64,000 bases of DNA from Kineosporiaceae bacterium. GTDB lineage: Bacteria > Actinomycetota > Actinomycetes > Actinomycetales > Kineosporiaceae. The notes below the pieces were generated by a model. The model did no database searches and was not told the origin of the DNA. It saw only the letters and a program-made list of their open reading frames with translations. The stretch lies in the NCBI GenBank assembly GCA_016713225.1, contig JADJPO010000011.1:434001-498000 (forward strand), written 5' to 3'. The position numbers were made by a program, and so were the translations under genes. Shown here piece by piece: positions 54,144 through 62,143 of this stretch (the first letter of the stretch is position 1; every line of letters begins with the position of its first letter).

Positions 54144-55015
54144 TCACCCGGTTTCGCCCTGGGTGCGGCGGGCCTCGCGCAGGGCCACCGGGGGGGGCGG
54201 GGGGGGGCGCCCCCCGCGCCCCCCCCGGGGGGGGGGGGGGGGGGCCCCCGGGCGGGCGCCCCCCCCCCCCCCCCGGGGGGGGGAACCGTGCGGCGGGCAT
54301 CGCGCCAGGCGATCCGTGCCGTCTGCCACCGCGGCGAGACCACGTCCTGCCCGCCGCGGCGGGACCGCAGCTGGGCGATCAGCCAGTCGGGTGCCGCCGC
54401 CTGCTCGATGGCCGCCGACTTGGTGAGCAGCTCGCCCGTCGCCAAGGTGTGCCGGGCGCGCGCCATCGCTGTCAGCCCCAAGTCGGCGATGACGGGATCC
54501 AGCCACATCCAGGGACGCCGCGCGGCCCACGCCCAGTAGCCGGCGAGCTCGGCCCGGACTGCACCGCGCACGTCGTCCTGCGACATCGCCGGCAGCACGT
54601 GCTGCGGCGGCCGGCCGAACATCGAGTATCCGAACCAGACGAGCTCGGCTCGGGTGAGCCGCGAGAGTGGACGGTGGATCAGCTCGCCGTGCGTCCAGGT
54701 GGGGTGGGGCGCGTCGCTCTCGGCGAGCCGGGCCGCAGCCACGTAGGCACAGCCGAGGTTCACCCCGGGGCCGGCCGCGACCTCGAACTCCCGGTGCAGG
54801 TTCGTCAGTGCCCGCAGTCGATCGCCGTCCATCACACCGTCGACCAACGCCACCAGGTCGAGGTCGCTGACGCCCGCCCGGTAGTCGCCGGTGGCCGCCG
54901 ACCCGGCCACGAACAGCTCGCTCACCCACCCCAGCTCGCGCAGCCGGGAGGCCCACTCGGGCAGCGCCGGGATGGGGTGGCGCGATCGCGCGCTCCCCGG
55001 CGTGGGCTCGGACAT
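54144..55015 (-). CDS. nucleotidyltransferase (AadA-like), interrupted by a G/C block
   Basis: The N-terminal 230 residues are an aminoglycoside-adenylyltransferase-like protein: the nucleotidyltransferase motif GSAATGDYRAGVSDLDLVAL (GS-x-DxD) near residue 37, then NLGCAYVAAARLAE, FGYSMFGRPPQHVLPA and ELAGYWAWAARRPWMWLDPV. At 54190-54293 the sequence becomes a G/C-only block. After it, ALREARRTQGETG and a stop at 54144-54146 resume in a different frame, the likely true C-terminus. The span (872 nt) is not a multiple of three, so the block has the wrong length. The nucleotide acceptor is unknown. Confidence 0.75.
54190..54293. other. second G/C-only block, probable sequencing or assembly artefact
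   Basis: 104 nt without A or T, made of alternating runs of G and C (for example 14 or more in a row on each side). It breaks the reading frame of the nucleotidyltransferase. Composition and abrupt edges match the block at 48621-48821. Natural sequence here should encode about 30 ordinary residues joining ARRTV to ALREARR. Confidence 0.85.
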
Positions 55016-55054
55016 GGCGGAACGCTAACAACCGCACCGCACTAGGGTCACCGC

Positions 55055-55348
55055 ATGATCCTCGAGCAAGCCATTCTGCCCATCCGGCCCGGTCGGGAGG
55101 CGGATTTCGAGGCGGCGATACGCCAGGCCCGCCCGCTGGTCGCCGATATGCCCGGGTTCATGGACATCCGTGTCCTGCGTGGCATCGAGTCACCGTCGCA
55201 CTACCTGCTGCTGGTCGAGTGGGACAGCGTCGAGGCCCACGAGGTGGGCTTTCGGCAGTCGCCGAATTACCAGCAGTGGCGAGAGCTGTTGCACCACTTC
55301 TACGACCCGTTCCCGACCGTCGAGCATTACGCCCCGATCGAGTTCTGA
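55055..55348 (+). CDS. antibiotic biosynthesis monooxygenase (ABM) domain protein
   Basis: 97-residue ferredoxin-like alpha/beta protein of the ABM/YgiN family: LEQAILPIRPGREADFEAAI, then PGFMDIRVLRGIESPSHYLL, EWDSVEAHEVGFRQSPNYQQ and the C-terminal HFYDPFPTVEHY. Members are dimers acting as small oxygenases or heme degraders; no specific role can be assigned. Confidence 0.88.
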   Translation: MILEQAILPIRPGREADFEAAIRQARPLVADMPGFMDIRVLRGIESPSHYLLLVEWDSVEAHEVGFRQSPNYQQWRELLHHFYDPFPTVEHYAPIEF

Positions 55349-55370
55349 CGCTGGGCGGCCTCCGCCGTAC

Positions 55371-55973
55371 TCATCCGAACATGCCCTGCATCTGGGTGAT
55401 CTCCTTCTGCTGCCCGGCGATGATCGCCTGCGCCAGACGCTCGACCTCGGCGTCTTCGGTGGAGGAGAGGACGTCACGAGCCATCGTCACGGCGCCCTGA
55501 TGGTGCTCGATCATCATCTCGAGCCAGGCGCGATGGAACTGAGCGCCCTGGGCCGCCTTCAGTGAGGCCATGGCTTCGTCGGACATCATGCCGCTGGTTC
55601 CGTGGTCCATGGGGGCCGAGGTCGGGGCTCCCCACTCCCCCAACCACTCGTTCATCATGGTGATCTCCGGGCCCTGTGCTGCCTTGATCTGCTGCGCCAA
55701 TCCCTCGAGGCTCGCGGAGGCGGAGGCATTCATCAGCGCGAGATCGGCCATCTCGACGGCCTGCTGGTGGTGGGGGATCATCATCTGCGCGAACATCACG
55801 TCGCCGGCGCGAGCCGCAGAGTCCGTCGGGGAACCACCCGGCATCGAGCTCGACTGGCCGGACATCCCGCCGTGAGGCGTCGCGGCGTCCGTGGTCGTGC
55901 CGCAGGCACCCACGACGAGGACGGCGGCCAGGGCGACCGCGGCCAGGGCGAGGGGTCGTTCGGTGCTGGACAC
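55371..55973 (-). CDS. DUF305 lipoprotein
   Basis: 200 residues. A lipoprotein signal ends VLVVGAC (Cys near 24). Two DUF305 halves follow, each with a Met/His-rich metal-binding motif: MFAQMMIPHHQQAVEMADLA and WLEMMIEHHQGAVTMARDVL. These four-helix proteins often occur with copper handling; no copper genes are near. The start is GTG 55971-55973 with AAGGAGTG 9 nt upstream. It converges on the ABM gene. Confidence 0.92.
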   Translation of the reverse strand: MSSTERPLALAAVALAAVLVVGACGTTTDAATPHGGMSGQSSSMPGGSPTDSAARAGDVMFAQMMIPHHQQAVEMADLALMNASASASLEGLAQQIKAAQGPEITMMNEWLGEWGAPTSAPMDHGTSGMMSDEAMASLKAAQGAQFHRAWLEMMIEHHQGAVTMARDVLSSTEDAEVERLAQAIIAGQQKEITQMQGMFG

Positions 55974-56147
55974 AGACTGTCACTCCTTGGTGGGCAGGGT
56001 GGATCGGCGCGTACGGATCCCACCGTCGACGCACCCTCCGATGGATTCGTCGGGGTTTCGCCGAAGATTCGATGAAGATGCACACGCCGGGTCGAGATCG
56101 CTCCGACGGCGGTGGGACGGACGACCGCCAACTGGCACCATGGCCTG

Positions 56148-57044
56148 GTGAGCTCTGCCGAGGATCAACCCCCGGAACCCGGGCATTCCCCCTATCCGGC
56201 CTCGCCCCACGAGCCGCCCAACACCTGGAGTGAACCTCCGGCCGCGCCGCCTGCCACGCCCGGGGCGGGTCGCAAGCGCGCCGGACGCATCGCCACCGCC
56301 GGCGTCGCCGGTGCCGCCCTGGCGAGCAAGGCGGGCCTGTTCGCCAAGATCTTCGCTGTCGGCAAAGGGCTGGCCCTGCTGGCCAAGCTCAAGACGGTGC
56401 TGTCGTTGTTCGTCTCGGTCGGGGTCTACGCGATCTTCTGGGGCTGGCGATTCGCACTCGGCTTCGTGTTGCTGATGTTCGTGCACGAACTCGGCCACGT
56501 GGTGGCGTTCAAGGCCCAGGGCAAGCAGGTCACCGGTCTGATGTTCATCCCGCTGCTCGGGGCGTACACCGAGGCCAAGGGCGAACACGGATCGGTGGCG
56601 GAGCAGGCCTGGTCGGCCCTCGCCGGACCCATCGCCGGGGCAGCGTCGGCCTACCTGGTGCTCTACGCGGCCGACTTCACCGACTCACTGTTGCTGCGCG
56701 CGCTGGCCTATACCGCGTTCCTGCTCAACGTGTTCAACCTGATTCCCATGCTGCCGTTGGACGGCGGGCACGTCGCCGGAGCGCTGCACCCCGCCCTGTG
56801 GTGGGTCGGGGTGGGTCTGGCCGTCGCGCTGTTGCTGTGGCGTCCCTCGCCGATCCTGTTCCTGGTGCTGATCCTGGGTGGCGTGGAACTCTGGCGACGG
56901 CGCAAGGCGCGCCGCGCCGGCGTCCCCGACGAGTACCTCCAGGTGCCGATCGCCGCCCGCCAGGCGATCGCCGCCACGTACGCCGTCACGGCGATCGCAT
57001 GCTTCTACGGCATGCACATCGCCTACGTGGCCACCCCCGCCTGA
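56148..57044 (+). CDS. M50 family site-2 protease-like metalloprotease
   Basis: 298 residues with six or so membrane segments. The zinc motif HELGH lies in LMFVHELGHVVAFKAQGKQV near residue 115, and the second ligand motif is MLPLDGGHVAGAL near residue 205. The N-terminal ~40 residues are Pro/Glu-rich and cytoplasmic. These proteases cleave substrates within the membrane, for example anti-sigma factors; no partner is evident. Start GTG 56148 (VSSAEDQPP) is chosen over an upstream in-frame ATG at 56112. Confidence 0.88.
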   Translation: MSSAEDQPPEPGHSPYPASPHEPPNTWSEPPAAPPATPGAGRKRAGRIATAGVAGAALASKAGLFAKIFAVGKGLALLAKLKTVLSLFVSVGVYAIFWGWRFALGFVLLMFVHELGHVVAFKAQGKQVTGLMFIPLLGAYTEAKGEHGSVAEQAWSALAGPIAGAASAYLVLYAADFTDSLLLRALAYTAFLLNVFNLIPMLPLDGGHVAGALHPALWWVGVGLAVALLLWRPSPILFLVLILGGVELWRRRKARRAGVPDEYLQVPIAARQAIAATYAVTAIACFYGMHIAYVATPA

Positions 57045-57142
57045 TCCTGCCTCGCACATCCAGGCAGCCACGATTGTGTGTGGTCGACTCGTGCCATGTC
57101 GTCAGTTCGACCGCACAGAATCGGCGTCCGGCTTCTCTCGGA

Positions 57143-57352
57143 TCAGAGCCCGTTCTCGCTGCGGTAGACGGCGACCAGCGCGTTCGCGTGGCCGTGCCCG
57201 AGGCCGTGTTGCTCCTTCAGGAACGTCACCTGCTCCAGGTGCTTGGCCCCCCGGACGGCGTCCAGCTGGCTCATCCAGTGCGTGATCGGTTGGCCGTACT
57301 TCTTCTCGATCGACGGGAAGTACGAGCGCGGTCCCTTGACCTGCTCTGCCAT
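57143..57352 (-). CDS. DUF4287 small protein
   Basis: 69 residues, MAEQVKGPRSYFPSIEKKYG then PITHWMSQLD and LKEQHGLGHGHANALVAVYR, the DUF4287 pattern. Function unknown. GGAGG lies about 8 nt before ATG 57350-57352. Confidence 0.88.
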   Translation of the reverse strand: MAEQVKGPRSYFPSIEKKYGQPITHWMSQLDAVRGAKHLEQVTFLKEQHGLGHGHANALVAVYRSENGL

Positions 57353-57524
57353 GTCCAGTCCTCCACGAGAGGGTGTGCCGCGCCAGGTCAGGGTAGACCC
57401 ATCGTGATCAGGTCGAGTGGTCGAAGAAGCACCGTTCTGCACGCCGAAACGGTGCTTTCTCGCCCGACGCACCGGTTTGGCTAGAGTTCCCGAGCACAAT
57501 GATCACGTACGGAGGGCGACGGAC

Positions 57525-57800
57525 ATGTTCGCAGTGGTGATCTTGGGCGCATTGTCGGTCGCGGCCATGTTCGCAGCCATCCGGGCACTCCCGGCGGCCC
57601 GCGCGGGATCGCGGGATCGCGGGCTGAATCAGGCCTGGTCCCTGGCCGGAGTGGGGATCATGTGGCAGGTCCTTGCCGAGTTCCAGCCCGAGGTCGTCAC
57701 CGTGGCCCGAGCGGGCAGCGCACTGATGCTGGTCGGCGCTGCCGCGATGACGATCATCACGTGGCGGGGGGAACGCCGGGCCGGGCGCGAGGAGAGCTGA
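57525..57800 (+). CDS. small hypothetical membrane protein
   Basis: 91 residues with three hydrophobic stretches: FAVVILGALSVAAMFAAIRA, AWSLAGVGIMWQVLAEF and ARAGSALMLVGAAAMTIITW, ending in a charged tail (RGERRAGREES). GGAGGG lies 8 nt before ATG 57525, fixing the start. Not recognised as a known family. Confidence 0.7.
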   Translation: MFAVVILGALSVAAMFAAIRALPAARAGSRDRGLNQAWSLAGVGIMWQVLAEFQPEVVTVARAGSALMLVGAAAMTIITWRGERRAGREES

Positions 57801-57844
57801 GGCCCGGTCGAGGTCTGGCCCCTGGTTCTCGACGCGCGTCGTCG

Positions 57845-58273
57845 TCAGGCGACGAACAGACAGAACGTGTGCCCCGCCGGGTCGGCGTAGACGCGCAGTG
57901 GCTCCTGCGGATCGTCCGAGCGATCGAGCACCAACCGCGCACCGAACCCGAGTGCCCGCTCGTGCTGGACATCGAGATCCTCCCGGCTGGGCACGGTCAG
58001 ATCCAGGTGGAGCTGTTGCGGCACGTCGGGCGCGGGCCAGGTCGTCCGCTCGAGCCGATCCACCTGTTGAAAGGCGAGACTCCGCTGCCCGGTCCGCGTG
58101 AGCAGGACCAGCCAGTCCGGGGCGGGGTCGCCGGGCCCGAACGCCGCGGGCTCGTCCCCCGCGCGATAGACCAGCCCGAGCAGTTCGCGGTAGAACTCCG
58201 CCAGCTGCCGGGGGTCCGTGCAGTCGAGCACGGTTTGCAGCAGCTGGGGGTACGTCTCGGCGCCCTCGTCCAC
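57845..58273 (-). CDS. VOC/glyoxalase family protein
   Basis: 142 residues. Two beta-alpha-beta-beta-beta units: TVLDCTDPRQLAEFYRELLG then PDWLVLLTRTGQRSLAFQQV, and QQLHLDLTVPSREDLDVQHE then RVYADPAGHTFCLFVA. Close to the actinobacterial glyoxalase-like proteins of unknown substrate. Start is GTG 58271-58273. Confidence 0.88.
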   Translation of the reverse strand: MDEGAETYPQLLQTVLDCTDPRQLAEFYRELLGLVYRAGDEPAAFGPGDPAPDWLVLLTRTGQRSLAFQQVDRLERTTWPAPDVPQQLHLDLTVPSREDLDVQHERALGFGARLVLDRSDDPQEPLRVYADPAGHTFCLFVA

Positions 58274-58294
58274 GCCAGGACGCTACCCGGCTGG

Positions 58295-58585
58295 TCAGCG
58301 TTGGGCGCGATGGAATTCCACCGCCAGGCGGACCGGACCGGTCAGCTCGAGGTGATGCCGACGTTGCGGCGGGATGGCGACGGTCGCGCCGGCCACCAGG
58401 TCGTGCGCCTCGCCGTCATCCTCGAACACGAACCGGACGGCGCCCGCATGGACGACGAGCCGCCCCCACACGCCGGCCGCAACCTGATGTGCCGCCAGCA
58501 GCCCCGCCGGGACCGTGTGCTCGTCGAAGGTCGGTGTGACCCGGACGAACTCCACGTCGTCGGGCAGGTCGCCGATGCTCGCCAT
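58295..58585 (-). CDS. DUF1971-like cupin protein
   Basis: 96-residue small beta-barrel: PTFDEHTVPAGLLAAHQVAA then GVWGRLVVHAGAVRFVFEDD and VAIPPQRRHHLELTGPVRLA. This matches the DUF1971 domain sometimes fused to TehB tellurite-resistance proteins. No methyltransferase is attached. Function is uncertain. Confidence 0.7.
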   Translation of the reverse strand: MASIGDLPDDVEFVRVTPTFDEHTVPAGLLAAHQVAAGVWGRLVVHAGAVRFVFEDDGEAHDLVAGATVAIPPQRRHHLELTGPVRLAVEFHRAQR

Positions 58586-58616
58586 GGTCGAAGGCTACGC
58601 ATGGTGAGTCAGTGGG

Positions 58617-58880
58617 TCATATGTAGGCATCCGCACGATGGGAGATCTTGATGACCTCGACGATGACCTCCTCGTCGAGGATGCGGTAGATGACCCGATA
58701 CATCCCGCGTCGCGCGCTGAAGTAGCCCTCGAGGTCGAACCGCAATGCCTTTCCCACCCGATGTGGATTGGCCAAGAGGTCGCCACTCACGAACTCCCAC
58801 ACCGCGGCGGCAACCGCCTCGGGCAGGTCCCGTTCCAGGCTCCGCCGTGCGGAGGGACTCAGCCGCAGCGCATAGGTCAC
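58617..58880 (-). CDS. relE: RelE/ParE-type toxin
   Basis: 87 residues of RelE fold: LRLSPSARRSLERDLPEAVA, then VGKALRFDLEGYFSARRGMY with the basic RNA-contact residues, and RVIYRILDEEVIVEVIKISH, ending HRADAYI. RelE proteins cut mRNA in the ribosomal A site. GTG 58878-58880 overlaps the antitoxin stop (GTGA), so the pair is coupled, antitoxin first. Confidence 0.9.
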   Translation of the reverse strand: MTYALRLSPSARRSLERDLPEAVAAAVWEFVSGDLLANPHRVGKALRFDLEGYFSARRGMYRVIYRILDEEVIVEVIKISHRADAYI

Positions 58881-59158
58881 GCCGCTCCCCGGCCGGAGCG
58901 CTTGGCCATGATCGACGCCATCTCCTCGCCCGTCGTCCACTCGGCGTCGGGCCGTTCGCTGGCCCGAATGGCCGCCATGGCCTCGGGATCCGAGAGGACC
59001 TCCAGAGTCTCGACGAGCGCCTCGAGGTCCTCCACGGACATGAGCACCGCCGCCGGGCGCCCATTCTTGGTGATCACGATGCGCTCCCAGGTCCCGGCAA
59101 CCGTGGCGACAAGTTCGCTCAGTCGAGCCTTGGCATCAGCCAAGGAAGTTGTTTCCAT
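58877..59158 (-). CDS. relB: RelB/Phd-type antitoxin
   Basis: 93 residues. The N-terminal DNA-binding half METTSLADAKARLSELVATV then RIVITKNGRPAAVLMSVEDL follows the Phd/YefM pattern; the acidic C-terminal half (LEVLSDPEAMAAIRASERPD) would wrap the toxin. ATG 59156-59158 is the start, directly at the expected transcription start of a near-consensus promoter, so the mRNA is probably leaderless. The antitoxin likely represses its own promoter. Confidence 0.9.
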   Translation of the reverse strand: METTSLADAKARLSELVATVAGTWERIVITKNGRPAAVLMSVEDLEALVETLEVLSDPEAMAAIRASERPDAEWTTGEEMASIMAKRSGRGAA

Positions 59159-59710
59159 GACCAGAATTCTAGGCAGGATTAGGTTCCCTTGTCGACCGAG
59201 CATCACCAGCGAACGGCTGCCGGCTGGACGATACAGCGACCCGGCGATTCAACGGTGGCACTGTCGGTCGCTGGACGTCGACGAGGCAGCAGCGACCATT
59301 CGCCGATGGCGCGAGGCGTGGGAAACCGAGACCGGCGCATCCTGGGCAGTGACCGATCGCGAACGTCGAGTCCTCGGCCGCGTCGGCTTCCGCGAACTGC
59401 ACCTCGCGGACGGCGTCGCGGAGGTCGCCTATTGGGTGCTCGCGAGTGCCCGGGCCGAGGCGTGGCGAGCGCGGCGGTGACCACACTCAGCACCTGGGCG
59501 TTCGACCAGATCGGCCTGCAGCGAATCGAGCTGAGGCACTCGGTCGAGAACACCCTGTCCTGCCGAGTAGCCACCGCCGCCGGCTTCACGGCCGAGGGCA
59601 CACTGCGAGGGGCCGCTCTCCACACCGACGGTTGGCACGACATGCACCTGCACGCCCGCCTGCGCACGGACCAGGACGACGGGCCTCGAGCCGAGCGGGC
59701 TACACGTTGA
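59157..59710 (+). pseudogene. GNAT acetyltransferase, truncated and frameshifted
   Basis: The first part reads RYSDPAIQRWHCRSLDVDEA, then RRVLGRVGFRELHLADGVAE and VAYWVLASARA; the rest continues one frame over as GRGVASAAVTTLSTWAFDQI, then RIELRHSVENTLSCRVATAA and GWHDMHLHARL. Restoring one G in the run at 59452-59454 rejoins them as ASARGRGVAS, the acetyl-CoA motif. The usual N-terminal strand and helix before YSDPAIQ are also shortened, so even the repaired gene looks degenerate. Its possible ATG (59157) overlaps the antitoxin start on the other strand. Confidence 0.75.
59166..59195 (-). promoter_or_regulatory. promoter of the toxin-antitoxin pair
   Basis: On the minus strand TCGACA (59190-59195) and TAGAAT (59166-59171) are separated by 18 nt, each one base from the sigma70-type consensus. 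The -10 ends 7 nt before the antitoxin ATG, predicting a leaderless transcript. Confidence 0.6.
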
Positions 59711-60773
59711 ACCGGAACTCGACCACGTCGCCGTCCACCATCACATAGTCCTTGCCCTCGATGCGCACCTTGCCGCGCGACTTCGCCTCGGCCATCGACC
59801 CGGCGTCCACCAGGTCGGCGAAGCCGACCACCTCGGCCTTGATGAACCCGCGCTGGAAGTCGGTGTGGATGACCCCGGCGGCCTGGGGCGCCGTCCAGCC
59901 CTGGTGGATCGTCCAGGCGCGCGATTCCTTCGGGCCGGCGGTGAGGTAGGTCTGCAGGCCGAGAGTGTGAAACCCGATGCGCGCCAACTGGTCCAGACCC
60001 GAGACGTCCTGCCCGACGCTGGCCAGCAACTCGGCCGCCTCGTCGGGTTCGAGCTCGACCAGCTCCGACTCCAGCTTGGCGTCCAGGAAGATCGCGTCGG
60101 ACGGCGCGACCAGCGCGCGCATCGTGTCCTGCAGCGCGGTATCGCTCAGGCCGGACTCGTCGACGTTGAACACGTACAGGAACGGCTTGGCCGTCATCAG
60201 CGACAGCTCGCGGATCGGCCCGAGATCGAGATCCGTTGCGTACAAGGGCGTTCCGGCGTTCAGCTTCTCCACCGCAGCGAGGGCCGCATCCAGCACAGCA
60301 CGGTCGGTCTTCTTGCCCTTGACCTCCTTCTCGATCCGCGGGATCGCCTTCTCGAGCGTCTGCAGGTCGGCCAGGATCAGCTCGGTGTGCACCACCTCGA
60401 TGTCGTCGGCGGGGTCGACCCGACCCGCGACGTGCACCACGTCGTCGTCCGCGAACGCCCGCACCACCTGGCAGATCGCGTCGGCCTCGCGGATGTTGGC
60501 CAGGAACTTGTTGCCCAGCCCTTCGCCCTCGCTGGCGCCCTTGACGATGCCCGCGATGTCGACGAACGACACCGTTGCCGGCACCAGGCGCTCACTGCCG
60601 AAGATCCCGGCCAGGACGCCGAGGCGTTCGTCGGGCAGCGCGACCACGCCGACATTGGGCTCGATGGTCGCGAACGGATAGTTCGCCGCGAGGACGTCCG
60701 CCTTGGTCAGCGCGTTGAACAGGGTGGACTTGCCGACGTTGGGCAGTCCGACGATGCCGATGGTGAGGGCCAC
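59700..60773 (-). CDS. ychF: redox-regulated ATPase YchF/OLA1
   Basis: 357-residue P-loop protein: G1 GIVGLPNVGKSTLFNALTKA (5-24), G3 FVDIAGIVKGASEGEGLGN, and FNVDESGLSD at the G4 position, where YchF has a variant NxxE motif that favours ATP. The C-terminal TGS domain has TYLTAGPKESRAWTIHQGWT, DFQRGFIKAEVVGFADLV and VMVDGDVVEFRFNV. YchF binds ribosomes and acts in stress responses. Start is GTG 60771-60773, with no clear Shine-Dalgarno. Confidence 0.95.
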   Translation of the reverse strand: MALTIGIVGLPNVGKSTLFNALTKADVLAANYPFATIEPNVGVVALPDERLGVLAGIFGSERLVPATVSFVDIAGIVKGASEGEGLGNKFLANIREADAICQVVRAFADDDVVHVAGRVDPADDIEVVHTELILADLQTLEKAIPRIEKEVKGKKTDRAVLDAALAAVEKLNAGTPLYATDLDLGPIRELSLMTAKPFLYVFNVDESGLSDTALQDTMRALVAPSDAIFLDAKLESELVELEPDEAAELLASVGQDVSGLDQLARIGFHTLGLQTYLTAGPKESRAWTIHQGWTAPQAAGVIHTDFQRGFIKAEVVGFADLVDAGSMAEAKSRGKVRIEGKDYVMVDGDVVEFRFNV

Positions 60774-60880
60774 GAGGACGAGAGTCTACCGGCGTCAACC
60801 TGCGACCCGAGCTGGACGTGTTCCGTTAGCGTGGGCGCCACCGGTCTCCGCTGACCGGAACGAGGGGGGGACTTCGTCGC

Positions 60881-62077
60881 ATGAACCGCATCAGCAGCCC
60901 CGGCCACGCTCCCGGACGGCGCCTGTCGCGCCTGATCGAAGTCGTCACGCTGGTCGTGGCGGCAGCCTTCACAGCTACCGCCGCCACCGTCGTGACCGCC
61001 GCACCGGCGCACGCCGCCACACAGGTGGGCAACGACATCTCCTGGCCGCAGTGCACGATCGAGCAGGGCGGCTACGGCAACCCGATGCCGGCCACGACCA
61101 CCGGCTTCGTCGTCCTCGGGTTGACCCACGGCAGCGCCTTCACCGTGAACCCGTGCCTGGTCGAGCAGGCCCGCTGGGTGCGGGACAACTACCGGCCGTT
61201 CCACGCCTACGCCTTCGCCAGCTATCCCACGCGAGCCCAGATCGCCCGCTACGGCACGACCGGCCCGTTCCCGTCGAGCACCTACCTCGGCAAGATCCGC
61301 AATGTCGGCTACGCCGAGGCGGCCCACGCGGTGAACACGCTGCACCGGATCGGCCTGAACCCCCCGCGAGTGTGGATCGACGTCGAGCACAAGGGTCAGC
61401 CCTGGGTGGCGCTGCCCGGTAACCCCACGGCCGCGATCTACAACCGCGCCGTCCTCGAGGGCATGCTCGCGGCGTTCGCCAAGACCAAGATCCCGACCGG
61501 CTTCTACAGCAACCCCGACGGCTGGGCGACGATCACGGACAACTGGCAGCGCCCGGACCTACCGTTCTGGGCCACCGTCGGCACCCGTGGCCAGGCCGTG
61601 GCCGAACAGGGATGTGCCGCCACCGGACGCAACGGCGGCCCGGTCCACCTGGTGCAGTGGTGGGTCAACACGCCCCAGCCCGTCGACTGGAACGTCTCCT
61701 GCCCCGGCTACGTTCTCGCCGCGCCCAAGGTCACCCTCAGCTGGCCGACGATCTCGAGCACCCGCAGCAAGGTCGGTCACACCAGCGTGGTGCTCACCGC
61801 CGGACCCTCGCGCCGTCAGACCTGGCAGCTCACGGTCACCGACGCCTGCACCGGCAAGCGCATCACCCAGGTCGGCGGCGTCACCTCGGACAAGATCGTC
61901 ACGACCTGGCGCGGACGGCGAGCCGACGGCACCCGGGTGCCACCCGGCCTGTACCGGCTGACCCTGAAGACCGGAACCCGGACGCCGCCCACGGGACCGG
62001 CTTACGCCCCGTTGCACCAGGTACTGCCCACCTCGGGCACGGCCAAGACCTGCATGGCGGCGCGCGCGCTCGGGTGA
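60881..62077 (+). CDS. secreted DUF1906-like glycoside hydrolase-fold protein
   Basis: 398 residues: a signal peptide (SRLIEVVTLVVAAAFTATAA then VVTAAPAHAAT, cleavage near residue 46), then a TIM-barrel-like domain beginning GNDISWPQCTIEQ, with PRVWIDVEHKGQPWVALPGN and GFYSNPDGWATITDNW, as in GH25/DUF1906 proteins. The last ~110 residues are an Ig-like FlgD-type beta domain (RRQTWQLTVTDACTGKRITQ, RRADGTRVPPGLYRLTLKT). It is probably a wall-associated enzyme; the substrate is unproven. Confidence 0.85.
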   Translation: MNRISSPGHAPGRRLSRLIEVVTLVVAAAFTATAATVVTAAPAHAATQVGNDISWPQCTIEQGGYGNPMPATTTGFVVLGLTHGSAFTVNPCLVEQARWVRDNYRPFHAYAFASYPTRAQIARYGTTGPFPSSTYLGKIRNVGYAEAAHAVNTLHRIGLNPPRVWIDVEHKGQPWVALPGNPTAAIYNRAVLEGMLAAFAKTKIPTGFYSNPDGWATITDNWQRPDLPFWATVGTRGQAVAEQGCAATGRNGGPVHLVQWWVNTPQPVDWNVSCPGYVLAAPKVTLSWPTISSTRSKVGHTSVVLTAGPSRRQTWQLTVTDACTGKRITQVGGVTSDKIVTTWRGRRADGTRVPPGLYRLTLKTGTRTPPTGPAYAPLHQVLPTSGTAKTCMAARALG

Positions 62078-62143
62078 GGTATCCGTTGGTCATCGGATGA
62101 TCCGTCCATCATCAGGGCGGTCCATGACGCAGACTCAGGGGTT

